From an uncultured Bacteroidota bacterium (GTDB taxonomy: Bacteria; Bacteroidota; Bacteroidia; Chitinophagales; Chitinophagaceae), in assembly GCA_903851455.1 (NCBI GenBank), contig CAINOM010000507.1:1-8933 (forward strand): a stretch of DNA of 8,933 bases, in the 5' to 3' direction. The notes under the pieces are model-generated. The model was not told the DNA's origin. It saw only the letters and a program-made list of their open reading frames with translations, and searched no databases. Positions 1 through 6,052 of this stretch are shown one piece after another. Every line of letters starts with the position of its first letter. The stretch's first letter is position 1. Made by a program: the position numbers and the translations under genes.

Positions 1-118
1 GGAAGTAATATTTTTTTCATTAGAGATGCGTTTGAACCCTAAATATATAGCTAACGCAGGCACTGGAGGGTGAATTAACGTTATTTACCTGCCAAGCTTC
101 TCCTCCTACGTTATGATG
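1..118. other. Non-coding left edge, nothing recognised
   Basis: This A/T-rich sequence downstream of the leftward toxin has no convincing gene or terminator. An 8-base palindrome TAACGTTA occurs at 76-83, which shares the TAACG core of the candidate operator arms; with so short a core this may be chance. Confidence 0.3.
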
Positions 119-385
119 TCAATATTTTCTTGTGGGGTTGCGGGACGTATGAAAAACGGAAAACTGCCTCGACCAACTTTTTTCTTTTGTATATTTTATA
201 TATGGGCGGCATTTTATAGAAAAAGCATCGGGATTTTTGGCAATGCTATTTAACTTGTTGATTACAGCACTAAACAATCGATCGCCAAGTCCTTCTTCGC
301 GCTCCTCATACCAAAGCCAGGATGCGGCCATTTCGCGTTGAGCTTTTGAAGAAATAACAACTGAATAAACAGGATTATTTTCCAT
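119..385 (-). pseudogene. RelE/ParE-family toxin of a type II toxin-antitoxin pair, probably frame-disrupted
   Basis: The start is taken as the ATG at 383-385 (MENNPVYSV...), which overlaps the end of the antitoxin by 11 bases; a longer in-frame start at 421 is less likely. The N-terminal helices (SSKAQREMAASWLWYEER, then GLGDRLFSAVINKLNSI and NPDAF) and the C-terminal signature SVFHTSRNPTRKY are typical of ParE/RelE toxins, which act on gyrase or on ribosome-bound mRNA. Between them the open frame reads CRPYIKYTKEKSWSRQF, which does not resemble the expected strands. A second frame over the same bases reads IYKIYKRKKLVEAV, which looks like the missing strand pair. The most economical reading is a deletion near 200-210 (losing roughly ten residues, including the usual YRE...FPF strand) plus an extra base in the A4 run at 160-163 that restores the frame. 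The uninterrupted frame gives 88 residues, somewhat short for the family. The family assignment is firm; loss of activity is inferred. Confidence 0.7.
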
Positions 386-638
386 ATTTCTGCTGCCGAA
401 GTTGCTGAATGGACGTTGCAAGTTCGTCTAAAGTAAAGCCCTTATCGGCACCAGATTCCAGCGCTTTACTGCGTTCGTCGAATTCTGCGATCAGTTTTTT
501 ATCATTCCACCATTCGTAGTTTGCGTCCAGTTGCGGCTCAAGCAAAGAATATATCGCACTTAGTTTTCTGTCGTCAGCCACACGGATGTAGTCGTACAAC
601 TTTGCGCGAATTGCTATAGCATTTGGTTTGGCGAGCAT
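375..638 (-). CDS. Antitoxin component of type II toxin-antitoxin module
   Basis: An 87-residue acidic, helical protein directly upstream of the ParE-like toxin and overlapping its start by 11 bases (375-385), the normal antitoxin-first order for translational coupling. The N-terminal part (IRAKLYDYIRVADDRKLSAIYSLL, roughly residues 10-33) and the middle part with W43-W44 and EFDERSKALESG, then a GFTLDEL segment near residue 67, match a small antitoxin family I know as common in Bacteroidota next to ParE/RelE toxins. No ribbon-helix-helix, AbrB or helix-turn-helix motif is obvious, so DNA binding is not certain. The C-terminal helix (TSIQQLRQQKYGK) would be the toxin-binding tail by analogy. 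The start ATG at 636-638 has no purine-rich Shine-Dalgarno sequence, which is usual for the phylum. The frame is intact, unlike that of its partner. Confidence 0.8.
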   Translation of the reverse strand: MLAKPNAIAIRAKLYDYIRVADDRKLSAIYSLLEPQLDANYEWWNDKKLIAEFDERSKALESGADKGFTLDELATSIQQLRQQKYGK

Positions 639-648
639 AGATGCAATT

Positions 649-675
649 TAACGATTTTCTGGAAAAATATCGTTA
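649..675. promoter_or_regulatory. Inverted repeat upstream of antitoxin, candidate operator
   Basis: TAACGAT at 649-655 and ATCGTTA at 669-675 are perfect 7-base inverted arms. Inside them TTTTC (655-659) and GAAAA (662-666) form a second nested pair around a TG centre, so nearly the whole 27 bases are palindromic apart from a two- to three-base bulge. The site ends 10 bases upstream of the antitoxin start. Toxin-antitoxin operons are commonly autorepressed through palindromes in this position, so an operator is the simplest explanation. A hairpin in the leader mRNA is the alternative. The repeat is directly visible; its role is inferred. Confidence 0.45.
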
Positions 676-749
676 TCACCTACGGCTGAATGGGCGAAGC
701 TGCCGGATAGAAATTTGAATAACCCCTTTATACTCGTAACTTCGCAGCC

Positions 750-765
750 TCCCGAACTATCGGGA
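750..765. repeat. Short perfect hairpin TCCCGA-ACTA-TCGGGA
   Basis: TCCCGA (750-755) and TCGGGA (760-765) are perfect 6-base arms with a 4-base ACTA loop, 30 bases upstream of prfA and about 110 bases upstream of the leftward antitoxin. From memory, CCCGA...TCGGG hairpins of this form recur in intergenic DNA of many Bacteroidota; this could not be tested here. It is not followed by a T-run on either strand, so it is unlikely to be a terminator. Confidence 0.4.
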
Positions 766-795
766 TATATATTTATTAATATACGTTAGTTACCA

Positions 796-1881
796 ATGAG
801 TTCTATAGTAGAAAAGCTGGAGGCAATTAAGGCGAGATTTGACGATCTGGGGGTGGCACTCACCAACCCGGAGGTGGTCAATGACAACAAACGCTTTTCG
901 CAGATCAGCAAGGAATACCGCAAGCTGGAGAAAATAGTTGATGTTTATAAAGCCTACAGGACTTGTGTAGACAGCCTCGATTTTGCCCGTGAAGTACTGG
1001 AAACAGAAAGTGACGAGGACTTGCGCAACCTTGCCAAAGAAGACCTTGAAAAACTCGAAGTACAAAAAGAACAACTCGAAACTGATATCCGCAACCTGCT
1101 CATACCAAAGGATCCGCAGGATGAAAAGAATGCCATTATTGAAATCAGGGCCGGTACCGGTGGCGACGAGGCGAGCATTTTCGCAGGCGATCTGCTGAGG
1201 ATGTATACAAGATATTGTGAGCGCAGGGGCTGGAAGGTGGCTCTTGTATCGGAAACCGAAGGCACTGTAGGCGGCTATAAGGAGATACAACTTGAAGTAG
1301 TCGGAGAGGATGTATACGGTGTACTTAAGTTCGAAAGCGGTGTGCATCGTGTACAGCGTGTTCCAGCCACAGAGGCCAGCGGACGTGTGCATACTTCAGC
1401 GGCCACGGTAGCTGTAATGCCGGAAGCGGAAGAAATAGATTTTGAGCTGAAGGAAAGCGACCTGAAAATGGAAACGGCACGCAGCGGCGGTGCCGGCGGC
1501 CAGAACGTGAACAAGGTGGAGACGAAAGTAATACTGACGCACATACCAACCGGCACGGTGATCACCTGCCAGACCGAGCGCTCGCAGCTTGGCAACCGTG
1601 ATAAAGCCACAGCCATGATGCGTACCCGCCTTTATGAAGAGCAGGTGCGCAAGCAGGAGGATGAGATCAGCCGCCGGCGTAAAAGCCTGGTGAGCACGGG
1701 AGACCGCAGCGCCAAGATCAGGACTTACAACTACCCGCAGGGCCGTATCACCGACCATCGCATCAACATGACCATATACGCTCTGGATGATTTCATGAAC
1801 GGGAATATACAGGAAATGCTGGATGCGCTGCAGTTTGCTGAAAACGCTGAGAAAATGCAGGCCGGGGAAACCGTGATATAA
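796..1881 (+). CDS. prfA: Peptide chain release factor 1 (RF1)
   Basis: This 361-residue class I release factor recognises UAA and UAG in the ribosomal A site and triggers hydrolysis of peptidyl-tRNA. The catalytic GGQ motif is at residues 234-236 within [16 protein letters not shown], and the stop-codon-reading tripeptide PAT is at 190-192 within [20 protein letters not shown]. The PxT tripeptide distinguishes RF1 from RF2, which has SPF. The N-terminal helical domain (about 1-100) is the part that contacts PrmC and RF3 in known factors, followed by the [12 protein letters not shown] segment at the start of the core. Length and domain order are normal for the family and no defects are seen. 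The ATG at 796 is preceded by TTAGTTACCA with no Shine-Dalgarno sequence. A prmC (hemK) methyltransferase gene does not follow it, unlike in many bacteria. Confidence 0.98.
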   Translation: MSSIVEKLEAIKARFDDLGVALTNPEVVNDNKRFSQISKEYRKLEKIVDVYKAYRTCVDSLDFAREVLETESDEDLRNLAKEDLEKLEVQKEQLETDIRNLLIPKDPQDEKNAIIEIRAGTGGDEASIFAGDLLRMYTRYCERRGWKVALVSETEGTVGGYKEIQLEVVGEDVYGVLKFESGVHRVQRVPATEASGRVHTSAATVAVMPEAEEIDFELKESDLKMETARSGGAGGQNVNKVETKVILTHIPTGTVITCQTERSQLGNRDKATAMMRTRLYEEQVRKQEDEISRRRKSLVSTGDRSAKIRTYNYPQGRITDHRINMTIYALDDFMNGNIQEMLDALQFAENAEKMQAGETVI

Positions 1882-1886
1882 TAAAT

Positions 1887-1907
1887 GCAGCCATTGTTGC
1901 TGTTTTT
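1887..1907 (+). terminator. Weak candidate terminator after prfA
   Basis: GCAGC (1887-1891) can pair with GTTGC (1896-1900) across a CATT loop, with one G-U pair, and a TGTTTTT tract follows. The stem is short, so read-through into the next gene is possible. It begins 5 bases after the prfA stop codon. Confidence 0.3.
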
Positions 1908-1928
1908 GGCCTATTTTTAATATGTTTA
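1898..1928 (+). promoter_or_regulatory. Candidate Bacteroidota-type promoter for the polysaccharide cluster
   Basis: TTG at 1898-1900 is followed after 20 bases by TATGTTTA at 1921-1928. This resembles the published Bacteroidota primary sigma factor consensus (TTTG or TTG, about 19-21 bases, TAnnTTTG), with the last G of the -7 element changed to A. It lies 20-50 bases upstream of the first Wzz-like gene and would give a very short leader. A GGAG at 1942-1945 is only 2 bases from the ATG, too close for a normal ribosome binding site. Confidence 0.35.
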
Positions 1929-1947
1929 ACTACAAAATTTTGGAGTA

Positions 1948-2922
1948 ATGAATAGCCCGGGATCAAACCAATCCGCAATCGCATACAATATCATTAAGCG
2001 TAGAAAGCTTATTGCTATTGTTACCGTAGTCGCCGCAGTTGCCGGAGCCATATTTTATTTGACAGGGCTCAAAAAATACGAGGCTACCTCGGAATTCATT
2101 TTGCGGAACCCGCTTTACAGCGACCGGGGTAATCTGTATGGTGGCGAAAGGGCAATGGATTATTTCGCCGGCGAAGATGATATAGATAAGATAATCCTGC
2201 TTTCCGGCTCCAGCCTTGTGCAGGACCAGGTAATACACAATATGCATCTTGCGACAGCATATAAGGTTGACTCAACTACCCGGAAGGGACAATTAAGCCT
2301 GGAGAAAAAATTCAACAGCAACCTGCGACTGACGCGCACCGAATTCAAGGGCCTTTTGCTGGGATATACAGATACGGATCCTGATCGTGCTGCAAATGTG
2401 GCCAATGAAACAGTGCGTATTCTGGAAAAGGAATTTGGTGGTTTTTACAAGGATATGAGGCAAAACATGTACCAGTCCATTATGGACAAGATACATGATG
2501 AAGACAGCAGTATTAATGCACTTACGGATACTTTGGCCAGGTTACGTGACCTATACGGTATTTATGACATCATCAGTCCAGGAAGAAATAACGTAATTCT
2601 TAGCACTGTTAAAACTACGGGTCACCCGAATTTTGCATCAGGAGTGGAAAGGCTCCAGAACATAGAATCTTTAAAAGATGAGTTAGTGGCTTCCAGGGCT
2701 AAGCAGAGTACGCTCGCTAATCAATACGAGACCGGGAATGCCAAAGATCAGTTGCCAATGCTAAAGGTGGTAACCGAGGCGAAAAACCCGGTAAGGGCCA
2801 AAGGCCCCGGTGGTATTCTGACGGTTATTATTTGCGGGTTCCTTGGGATGTTCTTCAGTATTGTTTACATACTGCTGTATAACTCCCGTTTTTGGGAATA
2901 TGATGAGGCCGCTAACAAATAG
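1948..2922 (+). CDS. Wzz-type polysaccharide chain-length / export co-polymerase protein (first copy)
   Basis: The 324-residue product has the Wzz/PCP layout: a short basic cytoplasmic start (IIKRRK), a membrane segment at about 20-41, a long periplasmic domain with predicted helices, and a second membrane segment at about 290-312 with a short cytoplasmic tail. Pro and Gly residues just before the second segment (NPVRAKGPGG) match the position of the family's proline-rich motif. Such proteins oligomerise in the inner membrane and control polysaccharide chain length or connect polymerase to exporter. There is no Walker A/B motif or Tyr-rich tail, so no fused BY-kinase. Landmarks shared with the following gene are NPLY at 54-57, SSINALTDTLA at 187-197 and QNIES at 237-241, showing that the two are paralogues from a tandem duplication. 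The ATG follows an A/T-rich leader. The substrate polysaccharide is unknown. Confidence 0.85.
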   Translation: MNSPGSNQSAIAYNIIKRRKLIAIVTVVAAVAGAIFYLTGLKKYEATSEFILRNPLYSDRGNLYGGERAMDYFAGEDDIDKIILLSGSSLVQDQVIHNMHLATAYKVDSTTRKGQLSLEKKFNSNLRLTRTEFKGLLLGYTDTDPDRAANVANETVRILEKEFGGFYKDMRQNMYQSIMDKIHDEDSSINALTDTLARLRDLYGIYDIISPGRNNVILSTVKTTGHPNFASGVERLQNIESLKDELVASRAKQSTLANQYETGNAKDQLPMLKVVTEAKNPVRAKGPGGILTVIICGFLGMFFSIVYILLYNSRFWEYDEAANK

Positions 2923-2969
2923 GGCTGAGGGATGTGTAATCATTGCCAGGTTTAACTAACAAAATAAAA

Positions 2970-3938
2970 ATGACAAATACATCTTTTGACCTTGTTGACA
3001 TTATCAGGACGCTCCAAAAGAAAAGGGGTTTTATCCTGGCTATGACCTTGGTTGCTATGCTGCTCGGAGGCATTTTCCTGGTGGTGCGGCAAAAAAAGTA
3101 CAAGGGCGTGGCCACTTTTTTTGTCAATAATCCACTGTATGGCGACCGCAGTACTTTATTCCGCTCCCAGGATACCCGCTATGTTGACTATTTCGGTGGC
3201 GACGATGATGTAGACAAGATCATGGCTTTTGCCAATTCGGATACCGTTCGGGATCGCGTCATCAGGAACTGCCAGTTTGATAAGATATATAAACTCGATC
3301 TCAACGATCCAAAGGGTCATGCGGCGTTGATGAGCATTTTCACTAAGAATTTCACTATAAAGCGCAGTGAGTACAAAGATGTAACAGTTTCTTATGTAGC
3401 TAAAGAGCCGGTAGATGCGGCAAATGTGGCCAATATGGCGGTGTCGGTGATGGAAGAAACCTACCGCCACTATTACACGGCCATGAAAATGAACATTTAC
3501 AGTTCTATCAGTGAAAAGGTTACCCAACTGGACAGTTCCATCAATGCGCTCACAGATACATTGGCCGGCCTGCGCGATAAATACGGTATATACTCCCTGA
3601 TAAGCCCCGACCGCCGCAACATCATCACTGGCGATTTGCGCGCAGGAGGCAAGGGCTATGGCAGGGCTATCGAGGAGATTCAGAATATTGAATCCATAAA
3701 AGATCAGCTGGTCACCGACCGCGCTCATTATATTTCAACCCTCAATGAGTTTGCCGCTACCACGAACCGTTCTATGGAATTTCTTAAGCTGATCACCAGG
3801 GCGTTGCCCCCTACCAGTCCCACAGGCGCCAGTATCACTATGGTGTTACTTGTGGCTGCATGTGCGGGTATCGGTTTCAGCAGTATCTACGTTTTGCTCA
3901 TTACTTATTTTCGCAAGCTTAATTCGGTAGTAAGATAA
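2970..3938 (+). CDS. Wzz-type polysaccharide chain-length / export co-polymerase protein (second copy)
   Basis: The preferred start is the ATG at 2970, preceded by AACAAAATAAAA, a typical A-rich Bacteroidota leader. An in-frame TTG at 2943 would add nine residues and is less likely. The 322-residue product has a membrane segment at about 21-41, a periplasmic domain, and a second membrane segment at about 287-312 preceded by a proline-rich LPPTSPTG stretch, the hallmark of Wzz/PCP proteins. It aligns almost without gaps to the upstream copy: NPLY at 54-57, DYFGGDDDVDKI against DYFAGEDDIDKI, SSINALTDTLA at 189-199 and QNIES at 238-242. The gap to the first copy is 47 bases, and the stop codon abuts the start of the downstream ligase gene, so co-transcription and translational coupling are likely. 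No kinase domain is present. Divergence is spread over the whole length, which argues for an old duplication whose copies may form a hetero-oligomer or set different chain lengths. Confidence 0.85.
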   Translation: MTNTSFDLVDIIRTLQKKRGFILAMTLVAMLLGGIFLVVRQKKYKGVATFFVNNPLYGDRSTLFRSQDTRYVDYFGGDDDVDKIMAFANSDTVRDRVIRNCQFDKIYKLDLNDPKGHAALMSIFTKNFTIKRSEYKDVTVSYVAKEPVDAANVANMAVSVMEETYRHYYTAMKMNIYSSISEKVTQLDSSINALTDTLAGLRDKYGIYSLISPDRRNIITGDLRAGGKGYGRAIEEIQNIESIKDQLVTDRAHYISTLNEFAATTNRSMEFLKLITRALPPTSPTGASITMVLLVAACAGIGFSSIYVLLITYFRKLNSVVR

Positions 3939-5393
3939 ATGCTCACGGCACTAAAAAATAAATGGTTTGACATCCTGGCATTTTCCGTGCTGTTTGCAAC
4001 CGTCATAATATTTGCTTTTACCAGCAGCTATTATGTATTGGCAGCGCCATTTGTTTTTTTATGGCTCATGCTTATTTCTGTAAACTGGAAGTCGGCTTAC
4101 TGGATATTTCTCTTTACCATTCCCGCTTCCATCCAGCTCACGTTCGCGGCAGATACGATGTCTATCACGCTGCCAGACCAGCCGCTGATGTGGACCTTCC
4201 TTCTGCTGTTTATATTGATATGGGCGAGAAACCCTAAAGTGATACCGGAATGGTGGTGGCGCGATCGCCTGGTGCTTATTGTAACACTACAGTTTTTATG
4301 GACCATTGTCGCAGTGATCTTTTCAAAGATGCTGTTCTTTTCGCTCAAGTTCCTCCTCGCGAAGACGTGGCTGCTGGTATGCTTTTTCGTCTTACCCCTG
4401 TGGATATTCCAGGAGAAAAAGGATTTTGTACGGGGCTTCCTGGTATTGCTGGTACCTATGCTGGCCACCGTTATTGTGATATTGATCCATCACTACCTGC
4501 TGGGTTTCCGCTTTGATAAGGTGCAAAAGTCAATGAGCGGCCTTTATTACAATCACGTGGATTATTCTACCGTGATATCCATGTTCCTGCCGCTGCTACT
4601 TGTGGCACTTCCGCTTACCAAGGGCAGGAATATCCTGATCAGGGGCGCCCTACTGCTCATTATACTCATCTTTATGACCGGTATCGGTTTTGCATATGCC
4701 CGTGCTGCTGTTATAGGCGTTGTTTTTGCCGTGGTCATTGGCCTGGCCATACGCATGAGGCTTGTCAACTTTGTTATGCCCGCCTTTTACGGCCTTATCA
4801 TTTTACTCATGTGCTACATGGTGCCCAATAACAAGTATATCGAGTTCAGGCCCGACTACAACAACACCTACATGCACAAAAGCTTCACCGATCACATCAT
4901 TTCTACGTTCCGTGGCAAGGACATGTCGTCTATGGAGCGGTTATACAGGTGGATAGCTGCAGTAAGAATGAGCAAGGACCGCCCCTTAACAGGCTACGGC
5001 CCGCGCGCATTTTATTATTTTTATAAACCCTATGCGGTCACTTCATTCCGCACTTATGTGAGCCGCAATCCGGAGCAGTCTACTACGCATAACTACTTCC
5101 TATACATGCTGGTGGAACAGGGATGGCCGGCCATGATACTCTATGCCATACTCATGGTGCTGATTTTTGCCAAAGCACAAAAAATATATCACCGGTTCAA
5201 AGACCGGTTCTACCGCCATGTTACCATCGGGCTGGCTATGACAATTGCCGTTGGTTTCATTAACAATTTCTTCTCCGAGCTGATAGAGACGCACAAAGTC
5301 GCCGCGCTTTTCTTTATTCCACTTGCGCTGCTCATCATTCTGGACAGAAAGAGCCGGGCCGGTGCGGGCAACGAAGACCTGGCGGTTGTATAA
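3939..5393 (+). CDS. O-antigen ligase / Wzy-type polymerase family membrane protein
   Basis: This 484-residue protein is strongly hydrophobic, with about 12-13 predicted membrane segments. A long extracytoplasmic loop at about 295-383 precedes the last segments, the architecture of the WaaL/Wzy_C superfamily, which transfers or polymerises undecaprenyl-linked glycans on the periplasmic face. Family-like features are the YARAA motif with R255 in a membrane segment, GYGPRAF at 352-358 in the large loop, and THNYFLYMLVEQGWPAMILY beginning at T383 with H384, which matches the conserved H-N...E-x-G block of these enzymes. The ATG directly follows the TAA of the second Wzz-like gene, with no intervening bases, so the two are probably translationally coupled. 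Ligase and polymerase functions cannot be separated from sequence alone; pairing with two Wzz-type proteins favours a polymerase. No glycosyltransferase or flippase lies nearby in the window. A short Arg/Lys-rich C-terminus (LDRKSRAGAG) follows the last segment. Confidence 0.85.
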   Translation: MLTALKNKWFDILAFSVLFATVIIFAFTSSYYVLAAPFVFLWLMLISVNWKSAYWIFLFTIPASIQLTFAADTMSITLPDQPLMWTFLLLFILIWARNPKVIPEWWWRDRLVLIVTLQFLWTIVAVIFSKMLFFSLKFLLAKTWLLVCFFVLPLWIFQEKKDFVRGFLVLLVPMLATVIVILIHHYLLGFRFDKVQKSMSGLYYNHVDYSTVISMFLPLLLVALPLTKGRNILIRGALLLIILIFMTGIGFAYARAAVIGVVFAVVIGLAIRMRLVNFVMPAFYGLIILLMCYMVPNNKYIEFRPDYNNTYMHKSFTDHIISTFRGKDMSSMERLYRWIAAVRMSKDRPLTGYGPRAFYYFYKPYAVTSFRTYVSRNPEQSTTHNYFLYMLVEQGWPAMILYAILMVLIFAKAQKIYHRFKDRFYRHVTIGLAMTIAVGFINNFFSELIETHKVAALFFIPLALLIILDRKSRAGAGNEDLAVV

Positions 5394-5653
5394 CCAAATC
5401 CAAAAGATTTACCGGAGAGAGCTACTTCACCTTCATTTTGCGAAATAGGAGTTTCAGAATTAATGATAAGCTCCTGCCTTAGCGGGTGTATGAGCACATC
5501 CATATCTTTCAGTGGTATACATTTTTGCAGAGGCTCAGCATCACCGGGTAAAACCATTGCATGGTCGGTACTTCTCCTGTTCTTAAAATGCAGTTCCACA
5601 GATGAAACTCCATCGCACTCCGATGCTGTGTTTGTAAATTGAGCCTTTCTTTT
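5394..5653 (-). other. Unassigned leftward open frame, possible decayed coding remnant
   Basis: No confident gene is present here. One leftward frame is open from a TGA at 5654-5656 down into the antisense of the ligase gene (to 5210). Before that overlap it has protein-like composition (from a GTG at 5599: VELHFKNRRSTDHAM, then MDVLIHPLRQELIINSETP and EVALSGKSFGFGYT). A different leftward frame, 5509-5673, encodes a 54-residue ORF starting at an ATG (MQFLIVEKERLNL...). The switch of plausible coding between frames could indicate a frameshifted remnant of a gene whose 3' end was lost next to the polysaccharide cluster. It may equally be chance. I do not recognise a family. Confidence 0.2.
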
Positions 5654-5839
5654 TCAACGATAAGGAATTGCATTTGCTCGTGTATGTTTCATTGATGCAA
5701 AGTACGGCCGCCCGGCTATCCACGCGAATGCACAGAGGCATTGTCTTACTGATTAAGCTCCAATATCGTTTCTGCGAACCAGTAAAGTCATAATTCCCGA
5801 TCAGATTTATAATACCATTTCTACATCAGATATCGATTT

Positions 5840-5965
5840 GCCTGAAAGGCTGAAATGCGAATAGCCGGAGGTGAAACCCCCGATAGAAAAGCTTTTGATC
5901 GCAGCGCCAGAGGCGTTGCATGTTATGCGCATGGTGGGATTTTGACATTCCTCCATGCTATAGCA
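5840..5965. repeat. Composite intergenic element: three small hairpins followed by two palindromes
   Basis: Three hairpins with trinucleotide loops follow each other. GCCT-GAA-AGGC is at 5840-5850. CGGAGGT-GAA-ACCCCCG is at 5866-5882, with one A/C mismatch. GCAGCGCC-AGA-GGCGTTGC is at 5901-5919, an 8-base stem with one G-U pair. They are 15 and 18 bases apart. Two perfect palindromes follow: ATGCGCAT (5925-5932) and TGCTATAGCA (5956-5965). The first hairpin plus TGAAATGCGAATAGCC and the GGTGAAACC core resemble, from memory, intergenic repeat clusters seen in other Bacteroidota genomes (GCCT/AGGC, GGTGAAACC and GGCG-loop-CGCC hairpins in fixed order). No open frame crosses the element. A mobile REP-like element or a structured RNA are both possible. 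The stems are directly visible; the family link is recollection only. Confidence 0.5.
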
Positions 5966-5994
5966 CCTGTAATTTTTATTTCGTGGGTATCATA

Positions 5995-6033
5995 AAAGAA
6001 ACCGCCTCTGTTTTGAGCAGGGGCGGTTTCTTT
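5995..6033. terminator. Strong bidirectional intrinsic terminator
   Basis: AAAGAAACCGCCTCTG (5995-6010) pairs with CAGGGGCGGTTTCTTT (6018-6033) across the 7-base loop TTTTGAG, giving a 16-pair stem with a single T-G wobble. The stem base supplies T-rich ends on both strands (TTTCTTTATC rightward, TTTCTTTTATG leftward). It lies 20 bases after the stop codon of the large leftward gene and is therefore a terminator for it. It is also the first clear terminator downstream of the rightward polysaccharide cluster, about 600 bases past its last gene. Confidence 0.9.
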
Positions 6034-6052
6034 ATCTGAAAGATGATTGCTG

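Noticed and set aside
48..792. TAGCTAACG at 48-56 and CGTTAGTTA at 784-792 as possible inverted ends of an inserted toxin-antitoxin element.
   Set aside because: Only eight of nine bases match, no target duplication is visible, and A/T-rich words of this length arise readily by chance.
790..1758. Several leftward and rightward open frames of 70-200 codons inside prfA.
   Set aside because: They are shadows of the strongly conserved prfA reading frame and show no recognisable domains.
2943..2969. TTG at 2943 as the start of the second Wzz-like gene.
   Set aside because: The ATG at 2970 has a better A-rich leader and gives an N-terminus that lines up with the paralogue.
3156..3728. A leftward 190-codon open frame antisense to the second Wzz-like gene.
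   Set aside because: The sense frame has clear family features and paralogy; the antisense frame has none and is best explained by codon bias.
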